Below are positions 1 to 10,800 of a stretch of 27,817 bases of DNA, piece after piece; position 1 is the first letter of the stretch, and every line of letters begins with the position of its first letter. The position numbers were made by a program, and so were the translations under genes. Origin of the DNA: a virus; the IMG/VR virus record IMGVR_UViG_3300048547_000183, positions 1-27,817 of that record, one strand, 5' to 3'. A model generated the notes under the pieces. It was not told the DNA's origin and made no database searches. It saw nothing but the letters and a program-made list of their open reading frames with translations.

Positions 1-3000
1 CAGTTGTTGCATCAAACAGACTATTAGACTATTCAGATATTGATAGAACATTAGAATCGTTCTTAAAATATTTCCAAAAAGATTTTATTCCGTCACTAGA
101 TTTAAAAGAAACACAAAATGCAAGATTAACATTAAAGAACATTGGTTCGTTATACAAACAAAAAGGTACTGCTGAATCAGTCAAGTTCTTAATGCGACTT
201 CTATACGGCGAAAACGCAGAAGTCAAGTATCCAATAGACGAAACTCTATTCGCTTCAGGTTCAGCATATAACGAAGAGAGAAGAGTATCCGTCACTATGG
301 AACCAGGCGGAAAACCTAAGAGAACAGATAAGATTGTTCAATATGATATTATTACTCCGACATTAATATCTGCTGAAGCAATCGTAGAAAATGTTTTCAT
401 CATTGATGAGAACGCAAGAAAATACTCAGTATCGATATCCCTAGAACATCGAGGTGAGTTTGATTTCAACAGAGAAGTCACATTCGTAGATAGAGATGGT
501 GTGACAAAATATGTCGGAACATTAAAAGGTGTTGTATCGAAACCTTCTAATAGTTCATCATCTATCTTTGTTAGTTTAGAAGATGACTCAGGTGATTTAT
601 TACTTGAAACAGGAAGTGGTATTGTTCATGAACAATCTACAATTGGTGCCTTGTATGATATGCAAGATGTTATCAACTACTCAGGTGGTAAAGCAGATAC
701 AGATACACTACTAGCAAAAGCAAATGTCACAGGTCTAACAAGAGGTGGCGTAGAAAGAATTTTTATCGAAGAAGGTGGTATCAACTACGAGGGTGGTGAT
801 TTAATTGTCTTCGATAACTCAGCAACAGGTGGTAACGGTGCAGAAGCACTTATCGGTTCTGTTGGTGATGAGATTATATTAGAAGATGCTCTTGCCTTTG
901 AACAGTATGAAATTACTGCTCAAGCAGGTCAAGGAATGTTCGGTGGTATGCAGAATGGTAAAGCAGTAAGAGATGACCACGGCAAACCAATAGCAATCAA
1001 TGCTGTAAACACAGCAGTAGAAGTTCACATTGACGGCATAGTTCAGAATCCTGACCATTATGAAGTTTTTAGAGATAGTATCGTGTTCTCTACACCTCCC
1101 ACACTTTTAGGGGGAGAAAGAGTGGAGATATTTACAGATAAAAGTAGATTACTCTATGAAGATGGCACTGAGATGTTATTGAATGCATATGAAGTAGAAG
1201 ATGTCCTCAACAGTGGAAACTTTGTCAATGTTATAACAGACCAAAGAATCAGGTCTATACAAATAACAAACGCAGGTGCAGGTTATACAAAACTACCAAC
1301 TGTATTCCCAGGCGGTTATCTATACTTTAAAGATGTATCAGGTTTCCAACAAGGAGAAAGTGTAGTAGGGTTGACATCAGATGCAACAGGTAGTATAATT
1401 AGAGTAGAGTCTAAAAGTAATAGACTTGTTATCAAAAGAACCTCAACAGATATCAATGGTTTCTCAGTCGGAGAAACAATCAGAGGAACTAACTCTTTAA
1501 CTGAAACAACACTAACTCAATCAACTGTATCAACAGGTACAGGCGCATCTCTATTCTCATATTCAGATTCAATCGGTGGTGTAGAGAAATTAACAATTAC
1601 ATCGCAAGGTGATGAGTTTGATAGTGATGCGATAATTGATGCTACATCGTATTACAATATGATGATTACTACACCGACAGGTAATCTAAACCAAGATGTT
1701 CAGATAACAGGTGAATCATCAGGTGCAACAGCATTAATTCAGACATACGATGCACAAAGACACATTCTAAAATACAAAAACTTGAATGGAATGTTTATCG
1801 ATAACGAGAAAGTCAGATACGAGAATAGTGACAGTTTCGATATCATTAAAAACTCTCCTTACACAGGAAGAGGTGAAGTCGCTGGTGAAGGTCTATTAAA
1901 TGATTCATTCCTCAGTGATACAGGTTTTGCAGATTCTAAAGTTGCTAACATACATGATAGTAAACTTTATCAATCACATTCATACATCATTAAAGTTGGT
2001 GAATCAATCAACAACTATCGTTCAATTGTAAAAGACTTGATTCATCCATCTGGTCACATCTTCTTTGGTGAAGTTGCAGTTAAGACTGAGATATTAAGTT
2101 CAGATATTGAAGGTAGATTCGCTGTAAACGAAGAAAACAAATTAGGTATATTATCTACTAAGTTCGTTCCAACAATTATTATTACGGCATTCCCAACAAA
2201 TAATGTCTTATTAGAAGAATCAACAAGAGACTCAGAACATAGAGTTCTATTAGAAGATGGTCATCTATTAGAAAACGAAGATTCTAGAGATAATATCGCA
2301 CAAACATCAAAAGAAACAGTATTGATGTTATGGACTACAGCAGACGAAGTGAATGGTCAAGATATGATTACTCAACTTCGTGATGCAGGTAATGAGAAGA
2401 ATAAAGTTTTACATGAGAATGCTCATTACAATGTTCATACAATTAAAAAGTTTATTAACAATTCAACAAACGCTGTTATCGATGCAAGGGTAAATTTACC
2501 AATTGCACCTGTAGCAGAGTCCGTCACATTGTTGAATCAAAGGTCGCCAAGATTAGACGGAGTAATTAGTGTTCTTAACTTAGATACACCTGATAATGAT
2601 TACTATATAAAAGAAACATCGTTCCCAATCGATAGTGAATATGGGGCAATCGGTGTTAGACCGTCTGACCAAGGTAAGGTTTTTCAATATTATCATCCAT
2701 CAGAAGAGATACTTATACTCGAAGATGGATATAAAATACTAAATGAAGAACCTTTAAACAGTTTAAGATTTGACCCTATTGATAAGGGTGACTTACATGG
2801 TCATAAAATCTTAATGGAAGACGATTCAGGTACAATTTTGTTAGAAGATGATACTGTACCAGAAGATAGAGAGTTCTTCGTCACTGAAAGGTCGTATGAT
2901 TTACATTCACCATTCATGTATTACGAAGACCATGATAGAATTGTAATGGAGAACGGAGATGTTCTTATTAAAGAAGGTGCAGGTGAGAGTGTTCATACTT

Positions 3001-3314
3001 TTGTTCCTCTAGGGCATACTTTTAGAACTCTAAATAAGATTGCATTCCAGAACTGTTATAAGATATCACATTATCTATTAGATGAAACTTCTGATACAAA
3101 TGATGAAGATAGAATTTTAATGGAAGACGGAATCAGCGGTATATTAATGGAAGATGTAGAAGCGACAGGTTTGACTATTTCTCAGTTAGAAGAACAACTA
3201 GGTAACTTCTATGTGCAACAATTACCACTACACGAAAGAAAAAGAACGAATATTGCATTCAGTTCTTATGTTAATTCATCAAATATAACAAATTCGACCT
3301 TACAGTCGTTATAA
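1..3314 (+). CDS. Baseplate wedge/structural protein in gp7 position (5' partial)
   Basis: The reading frame is open from base 3 with no start codon, so the gene begins outside the window; the first internal ATG (192) lies in the middle of a conserved-looking region and is not the start. The first 75 residues read as a domain (FLKYFQKDF, then LKNIGSLYKQKG, then MRLLYGENAEVKYP) that I recognise from large structural proteins of marine T4-like phages. Its size (over 1100 residues) and position directly before gp8 match T4 gp7, the wedge initiator of the baseplate; this assignment rests on position and size, not on a clear alignment. The rest is beta-rich. It contains a GAGYTKLPTV-type motif near 1270-1305 and a dispersed acidic motif of the LLEDG type (near 1150, 2210, 2260, 2715, 2810, 2940 and 3115). 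The TAA stop lies inside a late-promoter octamer. It could instead be another baseplate or fibre-attachment protein. Confidence 0.65.
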   Translation, partial: VVASNRLLDYSDIDRTLESFLKYFQKDFIPSLDLKETQNARLTLKNIGSLYKQKGTAESVKFLMRLLYGENAEVKYPIDETLFASGSAYNEERRVSVTMEPGGKPKRTDKIVQYDIITPTLISAEAIVENVFIIDENARKYSVSISLEHRGEFDFNREVTFVDRDGVTKYVGTLKGVVSKPSNSSSSIFVSLEDDSGDLLLETGSGIVHEQSTIGALYDMQDVINYSGGKADTDTLLAKANVTGLTRGGVERIFIEEGGINYEGGDLIVFDNSATGGNGAEALIGSVGDEIILEDALAFEQYEITAQAGQGMFGGMQNGKAVRDDHGKPIAINAVNTAVEVHIDGIVQNPDHYEVFRDSIVFSTPPTLLGGERVEIFTDKSRLLYEDGTEMLLNAYEVEDVLNSGNFVNVITDQRIRSIQITNAGAGYTKLPTVFPGGYLYFKDVSGFQQGESVVGLTSDATGSIIRVESKSNRLVIKRTSTDINGFSVGETIRGTNSLTETTLTQSTVSTGTGASLFSYSDSIGGVEKLTITSQGDEFDSDAIIDATSYYNMMITTPTGNLNQDVQITGESSGATALIQTYDAQRHILKYKNLNGMFIDNEKVRYENSDSFDIIKNSPYTGRGEVAGEGLLNDSFLSDTGFADSKVANIHDSKLYQSHSYIIKVGESINNYRSIVKDLIHPSGHIFFGEVAVKTEILSSDIEGRFAVNEENKLGILSTKFVPTIIITAFPTNNVLLEESTRDSEHRVLLEDGHLLENEDSRDNIAQTSKETVLMLWTTADEVNGQDMITQLRDAGNEKNKVLHENAHYNVHTIKKFINNSTNAVIDARVNLPIAPVAESVTLLNQRSPRLDGVISVLNLDTPDNDYYIKETSFPIDSEYGAIGVRPSDQGKVFQYYHPSEEILILEDGYKILNEEPLNSLRFDPIDKGDLHGHKILMEDDSGTILLEDDTVPEDREFFVTERSYDLHSPFMYYEDHDRIVMENGDVLIKEGAGESVHTFVPLGHTFRTLNKIAFQNCYKISHYLLDETSDTNDEDRILMEDGISGILMEDVEATGLTISQLEEQLGNFYVQQLPLHERKRTNIAFSSYVNSSNITNSTLQSL

Positions 3315-3317
3315 ATA
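3310..3317 (+). promoter_or_regulatory. T4-type late promoter, perfect octamer
   Basis: The sequence is TATAAATA, the consensus late promoter recognised in T4 by gp55-bearing RNA polymerase. The TAA stop of the upstream gene (3312-3314) is part of the octamer. With T4 spacing, transcription would start near 3323, leaving a leader of about 26 bases for gp8 that contains GGAG (3334-3337). A second, weaker box (AATAAATA) lies at 3322-3329. Confidence 0.75.
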
Positions 3318-3348
3318 GTTTAATAAATAAACTGGAGTTTAGAGAAAA

Positions 3349-4812
3349 ATGGCAGCAATAATAACAGAAAAATTTAGAACGCACAATGCAAGGCAGTTCA
3401 TTGAAGATTTTGGTGAATCAAACTCTTCGAACTATATCTTCATTGGCAGAAGTCATAGTTGGGCAGACGATACAAGTCCTCCTGCACCAGCTAATTCAGA
3501 ATCAGAAGAGATACAAGCATATGAAGATATGATTGCTCTTAAAAAAGTAGCAACTTCTGATATTACACACGGTCTAGTCAGATACGATTGGACAGAAAAT
3601 ACAAAGTATGATGAGTGGAGAGATAATTATTCTTCTTCTAATCCTACTAATGTCACAGGTGTATCAAACTTCTTCGATGGAAGAGGTTATGTAATCACTG
3701 ATGAATATAAAGTATATAAATGTCTTAGAACAGGCACATCATCAGGCTCTCCTGTGAATTCAACAGTTAAACCTACAGCTGTAGATACCGTAAATCCTGA
3801 AGCAACTAGTGACGGTTATCTTTGGAAGTTCATGTATACAGTTTCAGCATCAGATGTTATTAAGTTCGTGACTAACGACTTTATTCCAGTTAAAACATTA
3901 GGTGCAAAATCAGGAGTCGCTGGTTCAGGAACAAACGGCGGGTTCGGTTCAACTGCTGATGATGACGGAAGTTCACAATGGGATGTAGAAAATGCTTCAG
4001 TTGATGGCGCAATCTATCATTACATCGTAGAACAAGCAGGTTCAGGTTATACTTTAAACTCAGGTGACTCAGTTGATGTCGCTGTAGAGGGAGATGGTTC
4101 AGGTGCTGTCGCAACTATCAACTTCTCAGGCGGTTCAATAAGTTCAGTCACATTTAAAGACACATCATCATACGGTTCAGGTTATAAGAGAGCATCGTTC
4201 CCAACTTTAGATTCTACAATTTCAGGAATCTCAGGTGGTTCAGGTGGTTCAATCAAACCAATCATTTCACCAATCAACGGACATGGTGCTAACCCAATCG
4301 AAGAAATGGGTGGTAACTATGTTATCGTCAACTCTCGTTTAGAGTTCGGCGAAGGTGCAGGTGATTTCCCAACTGATAACGATTTTAGAAGAATTGGTCT
4401 TATTAAGAATCCAGTTCAATCATCTGATTCAACTATTTCAGGTGAAACATCACTAACAGCAACAAGTCAGATTACAGTTGACAACGCTGCTAGTATCTCA
4501 GTAGATGACATTATCATGGATTCAAACTCAGAGTCAGCAACTACTGCTAAACATAGAGTTGTATCTAAAACAAATAATGTTATCAAAACATTACCTGTAG
4601 TTAACTCAGGTGGTGAGTATGTCGACTTTGCAAACTCAGATGAAGTTTATGTCGATGGTACTAAAGTTGCTGATGTTAATTCAGACGGAGTTTCTACTGC
4701 TCATCCAGAGATGACTAGATTCTCAGGTCAAATTCTCTATGTTGAAAATAGAGGTGCAGTGACAAGAGCTGCTGACCAAATTGAAGATATCAAACTGATT
4801 ATCGAAATGTAA
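3349..4812 (+). CDS. 8: Baseplate wedge subunit gp8
   Basis: This 487-residue protein matches T4 gp8, a wedge subunit of the contractile-tail baseplate. Shared landmarks are the N-terminal KFRT, then GRSHSW (GRSEPW in T4), the RYDW region, VYKCLRTG, GDGYLWKFMYT-like wording (SDGYLWKFMYT here), FRRIGLIKNPV at residues 346-356, and the C-terminal block MTRFSGQILYVENR (455-468) followed by ADQIEDIKLI. T4 gp8 is about 334 residues. The extra length here comes from two insertions: a Gly/Ser-rich beta segment with GSGYTLNSGD near residues 225-305, and a segment of roughly 90 residues between the IKNPV block and the C-terminal block. Translation probably uses GGAG 11 bases before the ATG, or the AGAG closer to it. 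Transcription should come from the late promoter at 3310. Confidence 0.88.
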   Translation: MAAIITEKFRTHNARQFIEDFGESNSSNYIFIGRSHSWADDTSPPAPANSESEEIQAYEDMIALKKVATSDITHGLVRYDWTENTKYDEWRDNYSSSNPTNVTGVSNFFDGRGYVITDEYKVYKCLRTGTSSGSPVNSTVKPTAVDTVNPEATSDGYLWKFMYTVSASDVIKFVTNDFIPVKTLGAKSGVAGSGTNGGFGSTADDDGSSQWDVENASVDGAIYHYIVEQAGSGYTLNSGDSVDVAVEGDGSGAVATINFSGGSISSVTFKDTSSYGSGYKRASFPTLDSTISGISGGSGGSIKPIISPINGHGANPIEEMGGNYVIVNSRLEFGEGAGDFPTDNDFRRIGLIKNPVQSSDSTISGETSLTATSQITVDNAASISVDDIIMDSNSESATTAKHRVVSKTNNVIKTLPVVNSGGEYVDFANSDEVYVDGTKVADVNSDGVSTAHPEMTRFSGQILYVENRGAVTRAADQIEDIKLIIEM

Positions 4813-4817
4813 TTAAT

Positions 4818-4833
4818 GGGGTCGATAGACCCC
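4818..4833 (+). other. Perfect hairpin after gp8 (no T run)
   Basis: GGGGTC, a GATA loop, then GACCCC form a perfect 6-base-pair stem 5 bases after the gp8 stop. It is followed by ACAACAAAAG rather than a T run, so it is not a standard intrinsic terminator. It may be a processing or stabilising hairpin for the gp8 message, or cause weak pausing. Confidence 0.6.
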
Positions 4834-4852
4834 ACAACAAAAGAAGCAAAAC

Positions 4853-7800
4853 ATGGCAGAGAAAACAGACTTAAACATATCACCCTATTACGATGATTAT
4901 TCAGAGGACAAAAACTTTCATAAGGTCTTATTCCGTGCAGGTCGACCTATTCAGGCAAGAGAGTTAACTCAGTCACAATCAATCTTACAAAACCAAATTC
5001 AAAAATTTGGTAATCACATGTTCAAAGAGGGCAGTATCGTTAATGGCGCTGAGTCAGATATCGATATGGATGTTGAATATGTAAAAGTCGAATCAGATAA
5101 TCCTAACACAACAGGTAACGCCGCTGTCGCAAGTTATCTATCAGGTTTCAAAGATAAATTAGTTCAAGGTGAAGAGTCAGGTTGTATCGCATTAGTAGTA
5201 AATACTGAATCACAAACTGAAACAGAACCTGATACTCTTATAGTCAAATACTTACAAGAAGGTACAGACGGAACATCTACAACTGCCGCTTCAGTTAGAT
5301 TTAAAGGTGCAGAAGAGCTAAGAGAAATCACTCTTGACGCTAACGGAACTGCTACTTCAGCATCTAACAATAACGAATTCAAAGTCAAATCATTAGGAGA
5401 TAGTCCTGTAGGTAGAGCATCTATTGCTTCAGTATCAGAAGGTGTTGTCTTTTTAAGAGGATACTTCGTTAAAGTAGAAAAACAAGTTATCACATTAGAG
5501 AAATACTCAGGTAAACCAACATATAGAATTGGTATCAATATAGTAGAATCTCTAGTGACAAGTTCAGAAGATAATTCACTATTAGATAATGCTCAAGGTT
5601 CAACAAACGAAAACGCACCTGGCGCTGATAGATTAAAAATTTCTTTGAATCTTGCAAAATACTCATTAACAGATGTCACTGATACTAACTTCATAGAATT
5701 AGGAAGAGTAAACGCAGGTGTCATCGAACTAGAAGTTAATAGACCAATTTACAATCATATCGAAAACACAATGGCACGAAGAACATTCGATGCGAATGGT
5801 GATTTCGTTTTAAGACAATTTACACATTCATTTAGAGAACACTTATTAAAAGATTTCAATAGAGGTTATTACGAAGATTATCAAGGTGGTGACGAATCTA
5901 AAGTTATGTTTATGGCATCGCCTGGTAAAGCATATGTTAAAGGTTATGAAATTGAAAAAACAGGAACATCTCCTATTGAAATCAATAAAGCAAGAACAAC
6001 AGAATCATTAACAAATGCTAACACACCTGCAAGACTAGGTAATAAACTTAGAATTCAAGATGCATTTGGTTTACCAGAGTTTGGTGAATCAACATCTATC
6101 GAGTCTTATAAACCTATTCTACTTTATTCGCAAGTAAATTCAAGTGCAGGCACAATACCTGATGCTTTAGGTAATGCAACACAACATCAAATAGGTTTTG
6201 CAAGAGTAAGAAACATAGATGAACAATCATCATCTTTAATGAACTTGTATCTATTCGATATTAAGATGTTTACAAGAATTACAATGTCGTCTGTATCAGG
6301 TTCATTGTATGCAGTAGGCGATAAAATTGTTTCGCTAGACACAGGTGCAACAGGTATCATTCAAGCATTAGATGCTTCAAATAACTATCTGTTCATATCA
6401 GATGTAAATGGCACATTCGTTGAAGGTAATGATATTCAAACATACGGAAGAAGGTCAACATCTACTTCTGGTGGTGCTATTCAAAATGTTAGACCTTTCA
6501 ACATTGAAGATGCAAGAAGTGTAGCACAAAGTCCTTCTGATTCAACAGACGGTAATTTTACTGCTAACATCATTTTAGACAATGATAAGATTATATCAGG
6601 TTCTACAAATATAGCAACATCAGGTGCTATAACAGGTATCGGTACTGCATTCTTAACAGAACTGAGAGTTGGTGATGTTATCTTAGATGGTAGTGGCACT
6701 GAACAAGTAATTAGTACAGTCACAGATAATTCAAACGCACAAACAGTTGCTTCATCAGGTGTGACAGCATCAAATCAAGTTTCATTAATTAGAAGAAGAA
6801 CAAAACTCTATAATCAAGACCAGTCAGCATCTATTTTCGCATGGCCTAGAGACTATGTTAAAGAACATACGCCAACATTATGCACCGTAAGAAAACAAGA
6901 AGAATTTAATATTGATGCTAACGGTCAAATATCAATTACTAAGTCATCAGATGAGACCTTCTCTGCTGTAAATAACGATAACTATCAATTCGCAATTATC
7001 AAAGCAGGTTCAGGTTCATCGCCTCAGAGAGCATTAGGTAATGTTCTAAAAGGAGATGATGTCACAATTACAGGCACAACATCTAAAACAGTTCAAATCG
7101 GTAATGCAGACGACCAAAACGGAAGAGTCAGAGCATCTTGGACTGTAATCATTGCTAACCCAAGTAGAAAAAGTAAGACATTAAGAGAATACAGGTCATT
7201 AGAAGTATCAAGTGGTGATACTATTAACAATTTCTATGGAACTTCATTTAAACATCAAGAGATTTCATTAGGTGTTTCAGATGTATACAAGATTCGTGCA
7301 ATCTATGAAGCAGTTCCAGGAACAACTACAACAGTTGGGTCAAAAGAAGTTGCTACACCACCTAGTTTTACATTAGATGTCGATTCAGGTCAATTTGATA
7401 CAGGTCATTTTGTCAAAGGACAAACATCAGGTGTTCGTGCAAAATTAATCGACTTCAACTCAGGTAGTCGTTCATATTTCTATTATCTAACAGATAACAA
7501 ATTTACAGAAGGTGAAACTGTTGTCGATGAAACAACAAATGCAGTTGCAACAATTACAACTTTACATACTGCATCACCAAATATTGCTAATAGATTTTAC
7601 TTAGATAACGGTCAAAGAGATGGTTTCTATGACCATGGTAAGATTATTAGAAAACAAGGTGAACCTGCCCCTAACAATGCATTAACAATTATCTTTGATT
7701 ACTTTATAGGTGGTGACGGTGATTTCTATGATGTGGGTTCTTATTCTGATATCGACTATGTAGATATACCAAACTTTTCTCCAAACAAAGTTGACTTAGG

Positions 7801-10800
7801 TGGTTTTGAACCAGATGGTCAGTTTGAACTTGCAGATGCAGTAGACTTTAGACCAAGTGTTGGTCAGATATTCCCAAGTCAAGCATTTGGTTTAACTACA
7901 AGTAATTTTGATATTACATCAACTGTTGATATTTCAGATTACGATTCATCAAATGGTTCAGGTGAAGGTATAAAGATTTCACCTTTTGTTTATGAATCAA
8001 GAAATTACGAGAGTGCAAGAGAGAACATTCCTTATGACGGAAGTGCAAAAGCAAACGCAGATATTACTGCTGCTAGACCTTCATTTAGTAGATGCCCATT
8101 ACCTACATCAATGATTGCAGGTAATATTGAGTTCTATGTACCAAGAATAGATAAAATCTTCTTACACAAAGGTGGTGAGTTCATAGTATCGCAAGGTAAT
8201 CCTTCAATCACTCCATCTCGACCAACTAGAATTGATGATTCATTAGAGATGTTTGAATTATTCATACCGCCATTTACTAAAAATGTAAAAGACATTAAAG
8301 TAAGGTCTAAAGACTATAGAAGATTTACAATGGCAGACATTGGTAAAATCAATCAAAGAGTCACAAACTTAGAAAGAGTCACAGCATTATCTTTATTAGA
8401 GAAAGATACACAATCATTACAAGTATTAGATGCAGATGGTTTCGATAGATTCAAATCAGGTTTCTTAGTAGATAACTTTAGAGGTCACAAAATTGGTAAT
8501 GTGTCTCATCCTGATTACAGATGTTCAATCGATACTAAAATGGGTCATTTAAGACCTCAATCATATTCACAATTCTTTGATATTGATATGAACACATCAC
8601 AATCATCTGGTTATGCAAAAACAGGTGACTTGATTACTTTACCATTCTCAGAGATTTCATATGTAGACCAAAACAAGGCATCAAGACATATCAATGTTAA
8701 CCCATATCATGTCTTTGCTTTCGTAGGTAATGTTAAGTTAACACCTGGAACAGACATATGGAACGATACAGAACAATTACCAGAAGTTAGAATTAACAGA
8801 GAAGGTAATTTTGATGCTGTACTTGCAGAAAATACAAATTCACTTGGCACAGTTTGGAACAACTGGCAAACAACATGGGCAGGTGAACCAACGGTTGTAG
8901 AAACAGAACAACAATCATCTACATCAGGTTCATGGTCAGGCGACCCTGCTCAAGGTGGTGAATGGTTGCAAGGTACAATCATCTCAACAGAATTAACAGA
9001 AACACCTGAAATACAATCAAGAACAGGTGTCAGAACATCAGTCGTAGAAGATTTCGTAGAAACTAGAAATGATAGAGTGGTATCAGTTTCAGTAATACCA
9101 TTTATTAGAAGTAGAGAAATTGAGATTGATGCAACAAACTTAAAACCAAATACAAAACACTTTATTTACTTTGATGGTATAAGAGTTGATGGTTATGTAA
9201 AACCATATAGTAGTACATTCTCGCAAGATGGTGGTACTACAACTTCTTCTGGTGTTCAATCAGATGGAAACGGAAGACTTCGTGCATACTTTAATATACC
9301 AAACGATAGATTCCAAAGATTCCCTACAGGTCAAAGAGAACTAAGGGTGACATCAAGTGTAAATAATTTAAGTAATCCAGATTCAAACGCTACAGGCGTA
9401 TATCAGGCGCAAGGTCTTCTTAACAGTTCACAAACTGAAATTGTTTCAACTAGAAACGCAAGAGTTATAACTGAAAGATTGACTGGCGAAAGAACTATAA
9501 TGAGAAGAGGTGAAAGATTAAATGTGGAAACAGATGGTTCAACACCACCTCCACCGCCACCTCCTCCACCACCTCCGCCGCCTCCACCTCCGCCTCCACC
9601 GCCGGTAGATAGACCAATTGTGAGTCCGCCGCCACCACCGCCGCCGCCTCCACCACCGCCACCACCTCCGCCGCCTCCGCCGCCGCCGATTGTGTTGCCA
9701 CCTCCACCGCCTCCGCCTCCGCCGATAGCTCCGCCTTTGCCAGAGCCTGTACTACCGAGGCCGCCGATAGAGGATAGAAGACCTAGAAGAAGAAGGGCAA
9801 TAGAAGAGAGAGGTTGGGGAGACCCATTAGCAGAATCATTCTTAGTAGAAGCAGATGGTGGTATGATGTTGACATCAATAGACTTATACTTTAAATCTAA
9901 GTCTACTAACCTTCCTGTTTCTATAGAAGTTAGAAATATGGTAAATGGTTATCCAGGTCAAACAGTATTGCCATTCTCTATAGTGACTAAGAATCCTGCT
10001 GATGTAAACATATCAGATGACGGTTCTGCTGTGACAACATTTACTTTCGAATCACCAGTATATGTTGAAGAAGGTTCTGAAATGTGTTTTGTAATTTACT
10101 CTAACTCGAATGATTACGAATGCTTCATTTCTAGAATGGGCGAACAAGATTTAATTACTGGTCAAACAATATCAGGACAACCATATGCTGGTTCATTGTT
10201 CTTATCTCAGAACGCATCAACATGGACTGCTGAACAAACAGATGACTTGAAATTCAATATGAAAGTTGCTAAGTTTGATACTACAGCACAAGGTCAAGTT
10301 GTGTTCGAAAATGAACATTTACCAGAAACTAAATTACAACCAAACTCAGTAGAAGTTTATGATAGTCAGTCATTTGTTAGATTCTATAACTACTCGCATG
10401 GCATGTATGATACACAATCAAATGTTATCATATGGGGTGTAGAGGGAGATAAATCAGGTTCAGCATTAACTGCAACAGGTAATACAGGTACAGGTGCTGC
10501 CGCTGGAACTTATGATAACAGTGGTTCAAATCTCTACAATGATGCTATCTACACTTTGAATGGTGCTAGCACAGGTAAAGATTTAATCATTCATAGTTTC
10601 GTAGTAAATGACGATGGCGATATAACATCTGTTCAAATTGCAAATCCAGGTGTTGGGTATGCAGTTGGCGATTCTATTACAATACCAAACTTTGATGGTT
10701 CTGGCGCTAATGCTACCATAACAATTCAGTCAGTTGGAGATACATTAGGTGGAATACCTGTCGATGCAATTAACGGACAGTATTCATCAATTACTAATTA

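Noticed and set aside
9495-9707. Minus-strand open frame rich in Ala, Val and Glu across the proline tract
   Set aside because: It is the reverse complement of the CCN codons, a low-complexity shadow.
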